Source: Treponema peruense
GTDB taxonomy: Bacteria; Spirochaetota; Spirochaetia; Treponematales; Treponemataceae
Direction of reading: 5' to 3'
Length of the DNA stretch: 64,000 bases
NCBI RefSeq assembly: GCF_016117655.1
Contig: NZ_CP064936.1
Coordinates: forward strand, 1,736,001 to 1,800,000
Part shown: positions 1 through 8,868 of the stretch, piece after piece
Layout of the letters: each line of letters begins with the position of its first letter
Numbering within the stretch: the stretch's first letter is position 1
Translations under genes and position numbers: made by a program
The notes under the pieces: model-generated
The model's database searches: none
Seen by the model: the letters and a program-made list of their open reading frames with translations, nothing else
What the model was told of the DNA's origin: nothing

Positions 1-256
1 CGTCATAATTTTCTGAATTCATGAGGCTCATTATAAGCATGTAGCGCATTCCATCTGAAGAACTGCCTGAAGCTACGGCTTTTCTCAAAAGAATAGAAGC
101 GCCACTCCAGTCACCGGCAGCATAAGCTTCAAGACCTGCAGTTTCGGCACTTTTTGACAAAGATATGACGCTGTTTTCCTGAGAAAATGCAGGTGAGGCA
201 AAATTAACAGCAGTTGAGGCAAGAATAAGAAAAAATATTCTGTCTTTTATTCCCAT
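1..256 (-). CDS. Secreted protein, N-terminal part only (cut by window start)
   Basis: Only the first 85 codons are in the window; the gene continues beyond position 1. The ATG at 256 opens a typical signal peptide: a short basic start (MGIKDR), a hydrophobic stretch (IFFLILASTAVNFA) and a likely cleavage site after AFS near residue 25. The mature part (AETAGLEAYAAGDWSGASILLRKA) reads like the first helix pair of a TPR, which would suggest a periplasmic or surface scaffold, but too little is visible to name a family. The start overlaps the end of rpe by 10 bases, so the two are probably translationally coupled in one minus-strand operon. Confidence 0.7.
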   Translation of the reverse strand, partial: MGIKDRIFFLILASTAVNFASPAFSQENSVISLSKSAETAGLEAYAAGDWSGASILLRKAVASGSSSDGMRYMLIMSLMNSENYD

Positions 257-879
257 TTAAGTTCCCCTTTGAAAAATGAGGACCCCGAAACCACAATATC
301 TGTTCCGGCATCAATAACAGAAGGCAGAGTTGACGAGTTTATTCCGCCGTCGACAGAAATTTTATAGTCAAAGCCTTCCTTTCTTTTAATATCGGCAAGC
401 TTTCTGACTTTTTCTACTGTATACGGAATAAGTTTCTGACCGCCCCAACCGGGATTTACTGTCATTACAAGGACAAGATCCACAAAAGGAAGAAGTGTTT
501 CTATTGCAGAAACAGGGGTTGCAGGGCAAAGTGCTATTCCGGCTTTTTTACCGCGCTCATGGATAATCTGCACACAACGGTCGGCATGACAGGTGGCTTC
601 TATATGAAAAGTAACCCAGTCAGCACCGGCATCTATATAGGAAGAAATTGAAGATTCAGGGTGTTCAACCATAAGATGCACATCAAACGGAAGGTCCGTG
701 CACTTTCTTACAGAAGCAATAACAGGCTGGCCGTAAGTAACCTGCGGAACGAAATGTCCGTCCATTACATCTATGTGAACAAGGGAACCGGAATTTTCTT
801 TTATTGTGCCGACTGCTCCTGCAAGGTTTGAAAAGTCTGCAGAAAGAAGTGACGGTGAGAGCATTACGTTTGATTTCAT
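247..879 (-). CDS. rpe: Ribulose-phosphate 3-epimerase
   Basis: Interconverts D-ribulose 5-phosphate and D-xylulose 5-phosphate in the non-oxidative pentose phosphate pathway; cytoplasmic TIM barrel. Family motifs are in order: SPSLLSADFSNL at the N-terminus, HIDVMDGHFVPQ (metal-binding His and Asp), FDVHLMVEHPE, MTVNPGWGGQ and the phosphate-binding SVDGGIN and VSGSSFF. Length (about 210 residues) is normal. The frame can also open at a TTG nine bases upstream (888), which has a GAAG five bases ahead; I prefer the ATG at 879 because it gives the usual N-terminal length, but the choice is open. The gene overlaps the secreted-protein gene downstream. Confidence 0.93.
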   Translation of the reverse strand: MKSNVMLSPSLLSADFSNLAGAVGTIKENSGSLVHIDVMDGHFVPQVTYGQPVIASVRKCTDLPFDVHLMVEHPESSISSYIDAGADWVTFHIEATCHADRCVQIIHERGKKAGIALCPATPVSAIETLLPFVDLVLVMTVNPGWGGQKLIPYTVEKVRKLADIKRKEGFDYKISVDGGINSSTLPSVIDAGTDIVVSGSSFFKGELKWE

Positions 880-978
880 ATCCTTCAATATTACTTCAAT
901 TTTTTATCTCTGTAAATACAGGATTTATGAACTGTCCGCAATCTTTCCCACCGCAATGAATTGCATTATTAAACTGCG

Positions 979-2880
979 TTATTCTGTCGCTGATGGAACG
1001 CGTTTTCCCCAGAATGTTGTCGGGGAACTATTTACTTTTGCAGAAGAAATTCCTGCATAGACTACAGTCGCCACACGTTTATTATTATCAACAGCAGATT
1101 CCCAGTCGAGTTCCCTGTCAAGGACAAGAATAATCTGCGAGTCACTGATTCCATTGGGTTTGGTACTGCCGAGTGTTACCGTAAGATATTTGTTTACTGA
1201 ATCCAATTTCCATGTTCCGTCAAAGGCACCTGAAACGGTTTTGTCTTCATTGAAATAAACGTATTCCGACACGTCCATAACGTCGTTTCCCGGTTTATTC
1301 CGCTGGACAAGATTAATGTGTTCCCATGTTCCCGCAATGTCTGATTCCGTTATGTCTGCATCTTTGTTTTCTATATTTGCATAGCGTTCGGGAGATGCAA
1401 TTGGCCACAGGTCAGCAGTGTCTGTTCCGTTGGGGCACCAGAGAATTTTTCTTACATGACCCATCATAATTGCATTGGAATGAGCATTGCCACCTGCATT
1501 TTCAGGAAGTCTTCCCTGGCTTGCATAAAACCAGTCCCCGTCCTTTTCAAAAACAGTACAGTGTGAAAGCCCTACCCAGCCGTCACCGCCATTTTTGAAC
1601 TTATAGGGATGGGTTACTATAGGAAAGCAGCTTCCTGTTCCACTGCCGATGTTGATTGCGTCACGGCCGTAAATATCTTTATAACCTGAGATTGGATTTT
1701 TGGAACGTACGACACGCGTATGGTATTTGTATGAAAGCTCTTCGTTTGCAAAGAACATGTAGTAGTAATTATCTTTTTTGTTGTAAAGAACTTCGGGTCC
1801 TTCTGATGGCTGCCAGGCATTTGTGCTTTTTCCGCGGCAGTAAACGCGTGTTCCGTAACCGTTTGAAGCAAGTCCTTCGGGACTGTCTGCCCAAGGAAGA
1901 CCTATTCCGTTTGTTTTGTCTGCCTTAAGGGTAGCCTTTGGAAAACCTGTATCCCTGTCTATTTCAAGGCCGGCAAATCCGTGGTGCCAGGAACCGTAAA
2001 TGAGATAATCAGTGTCTGTGTAGCTTTCATCGTGGTTACCCGGAATATATGTCGGATCAATTGCGTTAAAGTAAAAGTATGCATCCCAGTCACCAGTGGA
2101 AGACCTGTAGTAGGCAGCCTCAGAAGAAGCCGTATCTCCTGACATAGTCGGGAAATTACTGCCGCGTGCACTTGACGAACACAGAACATAGCCTTTGTCT
2201 TCCCATTTATTTGCAGCAGGGTCAGTTGATTCCATCATTCCTATAAAGGCTCTTTCTGTCCACGAATTGTCAAAATTGCCTTTTGTATTCTGTTTGCCGC
2301 TGTAAATGTAATTGTCAATTACAACATCATAATACATGCGCATGACAACTGTTCCGTCTGACTTTGTGACTTTTTTGACAGTCGGTGCCCAATAACCCCA
2401 CGAGATGTCATTTATAGAAGAAAATGGTTCAAGATTCATTTCTCTGCGGAATTCATTGACCTTTTCCAGAATCCACGCTTTGGCTCCGTTTTCTGGCATT
2501 GCCATTCCTACATAAGACCAGTTTACAAGATCCTTTGAGCGACGGCCGTAATAGTGGCCCTTTCCTGAATGTGCGTTTCCGTAACTGGCGTCTGTCTGGT
2601 ACATGTAGTAGTAACCGTCAGTCCACCTTTCTACAGAAGGATCATGGACGTTGGCAAGATTCCACATATTGCGCTTTTCCCATGAAGACATTGCTGAATA
2701 ATCATCTTTTCCATTGGGGCCGTAAGTATATTCCCTTATAGAAGCAGGTGTGTCCTGGTATCCCAAAGAGTCCTGAGAGCCCGATGAAGACTGGTTTTCA
2801 GCAGGACATCCGGTAAAGAAAACTGTAGCCGTCATGAAAAAGCAGCACAGAGTGCATAAGCAAAAAACAGATCTTTTCAT
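979..2880 (-). CDS. GH43 family lipoprotein, probable extracellular endo-1,5-alpha-L-arabinanase
   Basis: A 633-residue lipoprotein. The signal peptide ends in a lipobox (FFTGC, Cys25), so it should be anchored in a membrane and face outward. The five-bladed beta-propeller of glycoside hydrolase family 43 is indicated by three acidic sites in the expected settings: Asp80 in NVHDPSV (general base), Asp275 in NAIDPTY (pKa modulator) and Glu363 in GPEVLYNKKDNYYYMFFA (general acid). YGSWHHGFAGLEIDRDTG is also typical. From about residue 525 a separate beta-rich domain (ITESDIAGTWEHI...YVYFNEDKTVSGAFDGTW) resembles the C-terminal domain found in endo-arabinanases. The likely substrate is plant arabinan, which suits a gut or rumen spirochaete. 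No transporter or regulator for arabinose lies beside it. The start has GAGGTG five bases upstream. Confidence 0.87.
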   Translation of the reverse strand: MKRSVFCLCTLCCFFMTATVFFTGCPAENQSSSGSQDSLGYQDTPASIREYTYGPNGKDDYSAMSSWEKRNMWNLANVHDPSVERWTDGYYYMYQTDASYGNAHSGKGHYYGRRSKDLVNWSYVGMAMPENGAKAWILEKVNEFRREMNLEPFSSINDISWGYWAPTVKKVTKSDGTVVMRMYYDVVIDNYIYSGKQNTKGNFDNSWTERAFIGMMESTDPAANKWEDKGYVLCSSSARGSNFPTMSGDTASSEAAYYRSSTGDWDAYFYFNAIDPTYIPGNHDESYTDTDYLIYGSWHHGFAGLEIDRDTGFPKATLKADKTNGIGLPWADSPEGLASNGYGTRVYCRGKSTNAWQPSEGPEVLYNKKDNYYYMFFANEELSYKYHTRVVRSKNPISGYKDIYGRDAINIGSGTGSCFPIVTHPYKFKNGGDGWVGLSHCTVFEKDGDWFYASQGRLPENAGGNAHSNAIMMGHVRKILWCPNGTDTADLWPIASPERYANIENKDADITESDIAGTWEHINLVQRNKPGNDVMDVSEYVYFNEDKTVSGAFDGTWKLDSVNKYLTVTLGSTKPNGISDSQIILVLDRELDWESAVDNNKRVATVVYAGISSAKVNSSPTTFWGKRVPSATE

Positions 2881-3078
2881 ATATCACCTCGAAGGAAGTG
2901 TAAAATGAAACTGCGGAATCTCAAAAAAAAAGTTTTCTGTAGCGAATTTATACTTAAAAAAGATGATTTTTATCTATTTTTATTGATATTAAACCTGTTC
3001 GAAAAATATACTTCCGCAATTCCGGATAAAAAAAAGCAAAAAATAAATATATTTTTACATATCTGTCCCGTTGCGGTG

Positions 3079-3107
3079 TTGACAAAGAAATTAAAAAACA
3101 TTATAAA
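3079..3107 (+). promoter_or_regulatory. Sigma70-type promoter for the TPR-greA genes (distal)
   Basis: TTGACA at 3079-3084, a 17-base spacer and TATAAA at 3102-3107. It matches the vegetative consensus in sequence and spacing and lies about 100 bases before the TPR gene start at 3207. Confidence 0.65.
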
Positions 3108-3135
3108 CTATTGCCCATTTTCACTAAAAGCCACA

Positions 3136-3162
3136 TTGACATATTTCTTCAATTCGTATAAT
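3136..3162 (+). promoter_or_regulatory. Sigma70-type promoter for the TPR-greA genes (proximal)
   Basis: TTGACA at 3136-3141 and TATAAT at 3157-3162. Both hexamers are perfect but the spacer is only 15 bases, so it may be weaker than the tandem promoter upstream. Confidence 0.5.
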
Positions 3163-3206
3163 CTAAAAGAACGCCACAAAAAAATTCCGGGGGATAAGAT
3201 TTTTTA

Positions 3207-4136
3207 ATGGGTATTCAGTCAGAGAACGCCTTGAGCGAAGCCTACATCATGATAGAATCCTGCGAAATGGAAAAAGCAGCTGCTCTTCTTGACGATACTC
3301 TTGCAGGAGATCTGGACAACGACAGTCTTGTATTTGCAATCCAGTGCTGCAATTTCTGGAAAAACACACTTCCGCAACTGGAACAGTCCGGTTATTTTGA
3401 ACGAGGCGAAACACTTGTAAACCAATGGAAGCAGTTCATGCAGCTGGCTTCACGCGAAGACGGCAAACAGGAAAGAACGCTATATGCTTTCAGAAAAGGC
3501 ATTTTTTCACTAGCGCTGGAATTTTACGGAAAAGCATCTGACGAAAAGGATGACAAGCTTCATTCAGAAATCTGCCGCAAAAAGGGACTCTGCTACAAAA
3601 AGCTTGGTTCTTACGAAGTTGCGCTCAAGTGCCTTACAGAAGCAAACACTTCTGTTCCGGGGCAGTCGTCTGTAATGGCAGAAATGGCTGACTGCTATGC
3701 ACTTTGCGGCGAAACAAAATATGCCAAGCTTCTTTTTAAGGAAGCATTTTTTATTGATGCACAGAAAATTGACCTTGACTTTCTTGACTCGCAGCTCATT
3801 ACACTGCTTGTAAAAAAAGTCAGCGAAAAGGGATATTCAGGTGCCGTACTGCAGGAGTGGATTCCTGTTTACGGTGTTCTGTTCGGTGTTTTTACGGTAA
3901 AACGAAAATTGCGCTCGCAGGAAGTTCTGGGACTCAAACAGGAAATCTTTGCAAAAAAGAGCGAACTTAAGGATCCGAACAACAACAGTTCTGTAATTAT
4001 CCCCAGGCTTATGAACCTGTATTTCTGGCTCATAGACCATTACCAGCTGTCAAAGGACAGCGTTTCGAAAATCAACGATGTAATGCTGGAAATAAGAACA
4101 CTTGATCCGGCTGTGTACAAGATTTTCGTTCAATAA
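3207..4136 (+). CDS. TPR-repeat protein of unknown function upstream of the GreA fusion
   Basis: A 309-residue soluble protein without a signal peptide or membrane segment. It is alpha-helical throughout, and TPR-like helix pairs are readable around residues 85-185 (KGLCYKKLGSYEVALKCLTEANTSVPGQ, then MADCYALCGETKYAKLLFKEAFFID). The ATG follows GGGG nine bases upstream. Because two promoters precede it and no terminator separates it from the next gene, it is probably co-transcribed with the GreA-domain gene 106 bases downstream, which itself has a TPR-like N-terminus; the pair may act together. I do not recognise a named family beyond the repeat fold. Confidence 0.75.
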   Translation: MGIQSENALSEAYIMIESCEMEKAAALLDDTLAGDLDNDSLVFAIQCCNFWKNTLPQLEQSGYFERGETLVNQWKQFMQLASREDGKQERTLYAFRKGIFSLALEFYGKASDEKDDKLHSEICRKKGLCYKKLGSYEVALKCLTEANTSVPGQSSVMAEMADCYALCGETKYAKLLFKEAFFIDAQKIDLDFLDSQLITLLVKKVSEKGYSGAVLQEWIPVYGVLFGVFTVKRKLRSQEVLGLKQEIFAKKSELKDPNNNSSVIIPRLMNLYFWLIDHYQLSKDSVSKINDVMLEIRTLDPAVYKIFVQ

Positions 4137-4242
4137 GTAAACTTAGCGACCTCCGGACTGCCATGCGGTTTTCAGAGATTGCCTTGATGTTTTTGGAGAA
4201 CTTACATTAATCACGCGTTAAACAACGCAACAGGAGCAAAAC

Positions 4243-6957
4243 ATGTCTGAAGAACTTGAGAATTCCGTACGCGAGATGCTTAAGGAAGAAACATGGACTC
4301 GTGCAGGTATCAGCAACTTCACTAAGAACAATCTTATGGAACTTGCCGAACTTTTGGAAAAGGCACACAACCAGAACTGCGAGTATGAAATCAAGGATAT
4401 CTGCGACCAGCAGCTTGCACATACAAAGGACAGTATTGTGGCTCTTTATATTTCTGGAATGGTTTCACTTCACTCCGGTTCAATTGACACTTCTGCCCTT
4501 GTAACACTTACAGAGATTTTTGAAAAGAACCACAAGGAAGCTCTTGTTGAATATCTTTGCCAGACAATTCTTGATGAAGATTCGCAGAACAAATTTGCAC
4601 TCAGAAAGCTGGCAGAATATTATAAAGAAACCAACGACGACAAAGTATGGGAACTTTATGAAAAGATTGTAAAGCTTGACTTTGAAGAAGCAGACATTGC
4701 AAAAATTCTTGCAGAACGCTACGAAAGCCAGGGAAACATGGAAGCAGCCGTAAGCTACTACAAGAAGGCCCTGCTCCGCTACGTTGCCGCAAAAAATCTT
4801 GGTGCGATGAAAGAAATGTGGAGCAAGCTGGTCAATCTTATTCCCGAAGAAATTGACTTCTTTATGCTTGTTCAGCGCAAGATTGCAAAGACAATCAGTG
4901 AAGACAAGTCTGCGCTTCTTATGCAGGAACTTTATTCTTATTACAAGAATACCGCAAAGTGGGACACCGCAATCGGAATCCTCAAGCTCATTCTTGAAAT
5001 AGACAACAAGGATGCATGGGCACGCAAGGAAATCATTGAGTGCTTCCGCGGAAAATATTCAGACAGAGTTCACCTTGACGAATATATTGTTTCTTCAAAC
5101 CTCAACCAGTCTTACCGCAACGTTTTTGAAGCCATCAGCGACTTTGAAAAGCACATTGCCTTTGATGCAAAGAACTACGTATTCCACAGAACATGGGGCG
5201 TAGGTATTATTACAAAGGTTGAAGGTGACATGCTCACTATCAACTTCGGCAAAAAGAACGGCGTTCACCCTATGTCACTCAAGATGGCAGTAAACGCACT
5301 CCAGCCTTTGAGTCGTGACCATATCTGGGTTCTCAAGGCTACAAAAAAGCGCGAAGACCTTGCAAAGAAAGTAAAGCAGGAAATTGCATGGACACTCAAG
5401 ACAATCATCAAGAGCTTTGACAACAACTGCGACGAAAAGAGAATCAAGGCAGAACTTGTTCCAGCTATTCTTACTCCGGGCGAATGGACAAGCTGGCACT
5501 CAAAGGCACAGAAGATTCTTTCTTCTGACCCGCTGTTCGGTGTAAACCCAAACGACATCAACCTATATACAGTACGCGATCATGAAATCAGCAGGGAAGA
5601 AAGACTTGCCAACGAATTCAAGGCAGAAAAGCAGTTCTTCTCAAGAATTGACATTATGATGCGCTATCTTAACGAAATTGAAGATCCTTCAGACGAGCAG
5701 TTCACTGATATGTTCTCTTACTTTACGGGATACCTCAAGGCATTCTCGAATGTCAACGAACAGATTGTGGCTTCTTTCCTTGTTGTACAGGAAATCATCA
5801 AGAGGGTTCCGAGTCTTGAATCACCTGCAAAGTTTACATTCGCCGAACTTTATTCAGACATTGACAATCCGCGCGAAATGTACACACTTCTCAAGGACAG
5901 CAAAAATACTTCACTCAAGGCAGCGTTTATTGCAAACGTAAGACTTCTTTCTGACTGGGACGACCAGTACATTAACCTGTTCCCGACTGTACTCGACAAA
6001 AAGCTTTTGTCAGAACTTATCGCTGCAGGCAAAAATGAAAAGGTTATACGCCTTGTACAGACAAGTTTTGCAGACTACCGCAACTACAGAAATGCCGCAG
6101 TTTATTTCTTTGCTGAATGCAGAAACGAACCGTGGTTCAAGGAAGCGGGAATTGCAGACGACAAGCAGCTTGTTACCCTTGTAAACATTATTTCACTGTG
6201 CTTCAGGGAAGTAAACAACCACGTTAACACTGTTGAAAACAAAAAGACAATCAAGGCTGCAGTTTCTCTTCTGTTTGCAAACAAGACAGAAAACGGTGTC
6301 AAAAACACAATGCTTGACTTTATGCTTTCGAGCGACAAGACGACAATTACCCACATGTACACAATGGTAAATGACGTTAGGGAACTCGATTCTGTATACA
6401 AGGCCCAGCTCAGAAACGGAATTCTCGGACAGTATCCTGACTTTAAATTCCAGGAAGCAGAGATTAAACAGGACGCTCCAAAGGGACTTCTTGTTACCGC
6501 AAAGATGCTTGAAATCAAGCGCGCACTTGCCGAAGACCTCGAAAAAGTACAGCTACCCAAGGTTGCAGAAGAAGTCAGCGATGCAAGAGCCAAGGGAGAC
6601 CTTAAGGAAAATGCTGAATATACTTCTGCCAAGGAAGCACAGCACCGCCTTACCGTACAGCTTACAAAACTCAAGGAAGAACTTTCACGCGCAGTTGTAT
6701 TTGACCCGACAACAGTCACAACTTCGACAGTTTCTTTCGGAACAGCAGTTACACTCGACAATCATATTTCTGGAAAAGAAGAGATTCTTACAATTCTTGG
6801 ACCGTGGGAATCAAATGCCGACCAGGGAATTATTTCGTATCTTTCCCCGCTCGGAAACAATCTTCTTAACCTTAAGGCCGGTGAACATGCAGAGTTCACT
6901 ATCAACGACCACAAATACGATTACACTGTAAAGGCAATCACAGCCGCAAGAATGTAA
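4243..6957 (+). CDS. greA: Large transcription elongation factor with C-terminal GreA domain
   Basis: GreA stimulates the transcript-cleavage activity of backtracked RNA polymerase. Here the GreA part (about residues 745-904) ends a 904-residue protein; ordinary GreA is about 158 residues. The coiled-coil tip motif GDLKENAEYTSAKEA is intact, with the catalytic acids at Asp786 and Glu789, and the C-terminal FKBP-like domain is present (VTLDNHISGKEEILTILG...SPLGNNLLNLKAGE). The first 740 residues are helical with TPR-like segments near residues 80-260 (LAERYESQGNMEAAVSYYKKALLRY) and a central stretch (HRTWGVGIITKVEGDMLTINFGKKNGVHPMSL, about 315-350) that reads like a small SH3/CarD-like beta domain. 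Treponemes are known to carry this long form. The ATG follows AGGAG seven bases upstream. A terminator follows directly. Confidence 0.9.
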   Translation: MSEELENSVREMLKEETWTRAGISNFTKNNLMELAELLEKAHNQNCEYEIKDICDQQLAHTKDSIVALYISGMVSLHSGSIDTSALVTLTEIFEKNHKEALVEYLCQTILDEDSQNKFALRKLAEYYKETNDDKVWELYEKIVKLDFEEADIAKILAERYESQGNMEAAVSYYKKALLRYVAAKNLGAMKEMWSKLVNLIPEEIDFFMLVQRKIAKTISEDKSALLMQELYSYYKNTAKWDTAIGILKLILEIDNKDAWARKEIIECFRGKYSDRVHLDEYIVSSNLNQSYRNVFEAISDFEKHIAFDAKNYVFHRTWGVGIITKVEGDMLTINFGKKNGVHPMSLKMAVNALQPLSRDHIWVLKATKKREDLAKKVKQEIAWTLKTIIKSFDNNCDEKRIKAELVPAILTPGEWTSWHSKAQKILSSDPLFGVNPNDINLYTVRDHEISREERLANEFKAEKQFFSRIDIMMRYLNEIEDPSDEQFTDMFSYFTGYLKAFSNVNEQIVASFLVVQEIIKRVPSLESPAKFTFAELYSDIDNPREMYTLLKDSKNTSLKAAFIANVRLLSDWDDQYINLFPTVLDKKLLSELIAAGKNEKVIRLVQTSFADYRNYRNAAVYFFAECRNEPWFKEAGIADDKQLVTLVNIISLCFREVNNHVNTVENKKTIKAAVSLLFANKTENGVKNTMLDFMLSSDKTTITHMYTMVNDVRELDSVYKAQLRNGILGQYPDFKFQEAEIKQDAPKGLLVTAKMLEIKRALAEDLEKVQLPKVAEEVSDARAKGDLKENAEYTSAKEAQHRLTVQLTKLKEELSRAVVFDPTTVTTSTVSFGTAVTLDNHISGKEEILTILGPWESNADQGIISYLSPLGNNLLNLKAGEHAEFTINDHKYDYTVKAITAARM

Positions 6958-6976
6958 TCAGAAAACAACCGTTTAC

Positions 6977-7012
6977 CCCCGGAAGTCATTGTGGCTCCGG
7001 GGTGTTTTTTTT
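6977..7012 (+). terminator. Intrinsic terminator after the GreA fusion gene
   Basis: Stem CCCCGGA (6977-6983) pairs with TCCGGGG (6996-7002) around a 12-base loop and is followed by GTTTTTTTT. It lies 20 bases after the stop of the GreA-domain gene and just before the next ribosome binding site. Confidence 0.88.
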
Positions 7013-7023
7013 GGAAAGGGAAA

Positions 7024-7959
7024 ATGGCCATAGACAAGTCAACATACGAAAGGATTTCTGCACATGCGGGAATGTTCCATAACTCAACCAACATAGGCGT
7101 CATAGAAGGAAGCGACGCTCTCTATGTAATAGACACTGCCTGCAGCGACGACGACGGTAAATGTATTGTTGAATCGCTTGAAGATATTTTTCCGCATAAA
7201 AAAATAAAAGCTGTAATAAACACACATTCACACGCCGACCATTGCGGTGGAAATGCCTATATTGTAAAAACACAGAATGCACAAATCTGGGCACCGCATG
7301 ATGAATCAAAAATAATGGAGTTTCCGCGCTCACTCGGAGTAATGTACTGGGGCGGCATTCCGTTCAGCGACATTAACAATCCTGTCTTTGTAGTTCCCGA
7401 AGCGCTCGAAGTAACAAAAACTTTTTCTGACACCAGCGTTGATGTCGGAACTGCAACAATAAGTTTTGTTCCGCTGCCTGGTCATTTTTTTGACCAGTCC
7501 GGAATTTTTGTTTATGACAAAGAAGACGGTTTGACTACAGCTTATCTTGGGGACGGATTTTTCGGAATGTCGCTTCTGAAAAAATTCTGGATTCCGTTTA
7601 TGTATGAACCTGAAAAATTCCGTTCTTCTGTTTTGAAAATTGAATCTTCGGGTGCAGACTATTTTGTTCCGGGTCACGGAGAACTTTACACAAAAGACAA
7701 TATTACTGCCGCTGCCGAAATGAATACAATGGTGACCCTCGAAACTGAATTTCTTATACTGCGGCTTCTGGAAGAAAAACCGATGACACAGGAAGAACTT
7801 CTTAAAGCCGTTACCGATTATGCAGGAATAACAATGCGCCCGGTTCAGTTTGTGCTTATAGGAACAACACTACGCTCCTATCTTTCGAGCCTTTTGAACC
7901 GCGGCAAAGTAAGTTTTGAAATGTGCGAAAACAGAATGCTCTGGCGTACAGTCAGATAA
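7024..7959 (+). CDS. Metallo-beta-lactamase-fold hydrolase
   Basis: A 311-residue cytoplasmic MBL-fold protein. The metal-binding motif is complete: NTHSHADHCGG with His68, His70, Asp72 and His73, then the later ligands in PLPGHFFDQSG, YLGDGFFG (bridging Asp) and FVPGHGELYT. The first strands (NSTNIGVIEGSDALYVIDTACS) match the usual N-terminus. The C-terminal part (EKPMTQEELLKAV...YLSSLLNRGKVSFE) looks like a winged helix, as in some MBL hydrolases of the glyoxalase II/LACTB2 type. The substrate cannot be read from the sequence. The ATG at 7024 follows GGAAAGGG. An upstream in-frame GTG at 6991 lies inside the terminator hairpin and is unlikely. Confidence 0.85.
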   Translation: MAIDKSTYERISAHAGMFHNSTNIGVIEGSDALYVIDTACSDDDGKCIVESLEDIFPHKKIKAVINTHSHADHCGGNAYIVKTQNAQIWAPHDESKIMEFPRSLGVMYWGGIPFSDINNPVFVVPEALEVTKTFSDTSVDVGTATISFVPLPGHFFDQSGIFVYDKEDGLTTAYLGDGFFGMSLLKKFWIPFMYEPEKFRSSVLKIESSGADYFVPGHGELYTKDNITAAAEMNTMVTLETEFLILRLLEEKPMTQEELLKAVTDYAGITMRPVQFVLIGTTLRSYLSSLLNRGKVSFEMCENRMLWRTVR

Positions 7960-7971
7960 CCGGCACCGCAA

Positions 7972-8718
7972 TTATTCGGAAAGTCCGTCTACAATTGCTG
8001 TTCCGGCACTTGCACCTATTCTTGTTGCACCGGCTTCAATCAGTTCCAGAGCTTCCTGCGTGGTATGAATTCCGCCGCTCGCCTTAACGCCCATATCCGG
8101 TCCGACAACAGAACGCATGAGTTTTACTGCATGAACTGTTGCACCGTTCGGAAGAAGACGGCCTTCAATATCTTTTACAATTGCAAAACCGGTCGAAGTT
8201 TTTACAAAGTCAAATCCGCTGTCACGGGCACATTCGCATGTCTTTTTTATTTCTTCGTCATCGAGCAGACAGGTTTCAAGAATAAGTTTTGTCACAACAG
8301 GGCGTCTTTTTTCTTCTATGTCTGCCGTAATCCACATTGAAGCTTCAGAAACGCTTTTTGTAACTGCAAGAAGTTCAGCCTTGAGAAGTTCCCACTCATG
8401 GGCCTTTACAAGAGACAGGTTCACTACAAAATCAAGTTCGTCAGCTCCCTGTGTAATGGCAATGTCGGACTGTGCAAGTTTTGTTTCAAGACCGCCCGCT
8501 CCCAAAGGAAAATCTATTACGGTACAGACTTTTGTTTGCGAATCTTTGAGAATTCCGTGTGCAAGGGAAACAAATGTCGGATTAACGCAGACAGAAGCAA
8601 ATGAATATTTTGCAGCCTCGGTGCAGAATTCCCTTACGCGCTTTTCTGTTGCGCAGGGGGAAAGAAGTGTCTGGTCAATAAAAGATGCCAGTTGTTTTTT
8701 ATTCAGTTTGTTGTTCAT
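7972..8718 (-). CDS. deoC: Deoxyribose-phosphate aldolase
   Basis: Cleaves 2-deoxy-D-ribose 5-phosphate to acetaldehyde and glyceraldehyde 3-phosphate in deoxynucleoside catabolism; class I aldolase TIM barrel of 248 residues. Diagnostic segments are IDQTLLSP, TVIDFPLGA, GADELDFVVN, FVKTSTGF (Schiff-base lysine, Lys173) and VKASGGIHTTQEA (Lys212). The start chosen is the ATG at 8718. It has no clear Shine-Dalgarno sequence, but a good promoter puts transcription onset almost at the ATG (see the promoter entry). An upstream in-frame start at 8760 would lie ahead of that promoter's -35 box. The gene converges with the MBL hydrolase gene, 12 bases away. Confidence 0.93.
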   Translation of the reverse strand: MNNKLNKKQLASFIDQTLLSPCATEKRVREFCTEAAKYSFASVCVNPTFVSLAHGILKDSQTKVCTVIDFPLGAGGLETKLAQSDIAITQGADELDFVVNLSLVKAHEWELLKAELLAVTKSVSEASMWITADIEEKRRPVVTKLILETCLLDDEEIKKTCECARDSGFDFVKTSTGFAIVKDIEGRLLPNGATVHAVKLMRSVVGPDMGVKASGGIHTTQEALELIEAGATRIGASAGTAIVDGLSE

Positions 8719-8725
8719 ACATTCA

Positions 8726-8754
8726 ATTTTATTGCCAACACACAATGCCGTCAA
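8726..8754 (-). promoter_or_regulatory. deoC promoter giving a leaderless or near-leaderless transcript
   Basis: On the minus strand, TTGACG (8754-8749), a 17-base spacer and TAAAAT (8731-8726). The -10 box ends seven bases before the deoC ATG at 8718, so transcription should begin at or next to the start codon. Confidence 0.62.
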
Positions 8755-8835
8755 GGTCACACCGTTACGTGTCTCCGTTACGCAAACGCAGAGCAGCCAC
8801 GCTGTAAACGCACGAATGCCCGGCTCAAAGGTCTT

Positions 8836-8862
8836 TTAACAGACTATAATTTTCGGTATAAT
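8836..8862 (+). promoter_or_regulatory. nadE promoter, -10 box six bases from the start codon
   Basis: TATAAT at 8857-8862 with a TTAACA at 8836-8841 (15-base spacer). Only six bases separate the -10 box from the nadE ATG at 8869, which implies a leaderless mRNA. A second TATAAT at 8845-8850 lacks a good -35. Confidence 0.45.
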
Positions 8863-8868
8863 AAAATT

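Larger units (their letters stand above)
2881..3206. other. Divergent AT-rich intergenic region
   Basis: About 326 bases between the divergent arabinanase gene and the TPR gene. It is very AT-rich. A 100-codon open frame on the plus strand (from 2905) is lysine- and phenylalanine-rich, has no ribosome binding site and looks like chance. Two plus-strand promoter candidates lie at 3079-3107 and 3136-3162. I see no convincing promoter for the minus strand, although a TATAAA-like box occurs around 2950-2960. Confidence 0.6.

Noticed and set aside
2905-3207. A 100-codon plus-strand open frame between the arabinanase and TPR genes
   Set aside because: Very AT-rich, Lys/Phe/Ile composition, no ribosome binding site, and it runs through two promoter candidates.
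6102-6761. A 219-codon minus-strand frame inside the GreA fusion gene
   Set aside because: Antisense shadow of a strongly coding plus-strand gene; Ser/Leu-rich without a recognisable domain.
6371-6931. A 186-codon plus-strand frame inside the GreA domain region
   Set aside because: Overlaps the conserved GreA motif in another frame and has no family features.
8822-8850. The TATAAT at 8845-8850 as the main nadE -10 box
   Set aside because: No acceptable -35 at 16-18 bases upstream; the TATAAT at 8857 is better supported.
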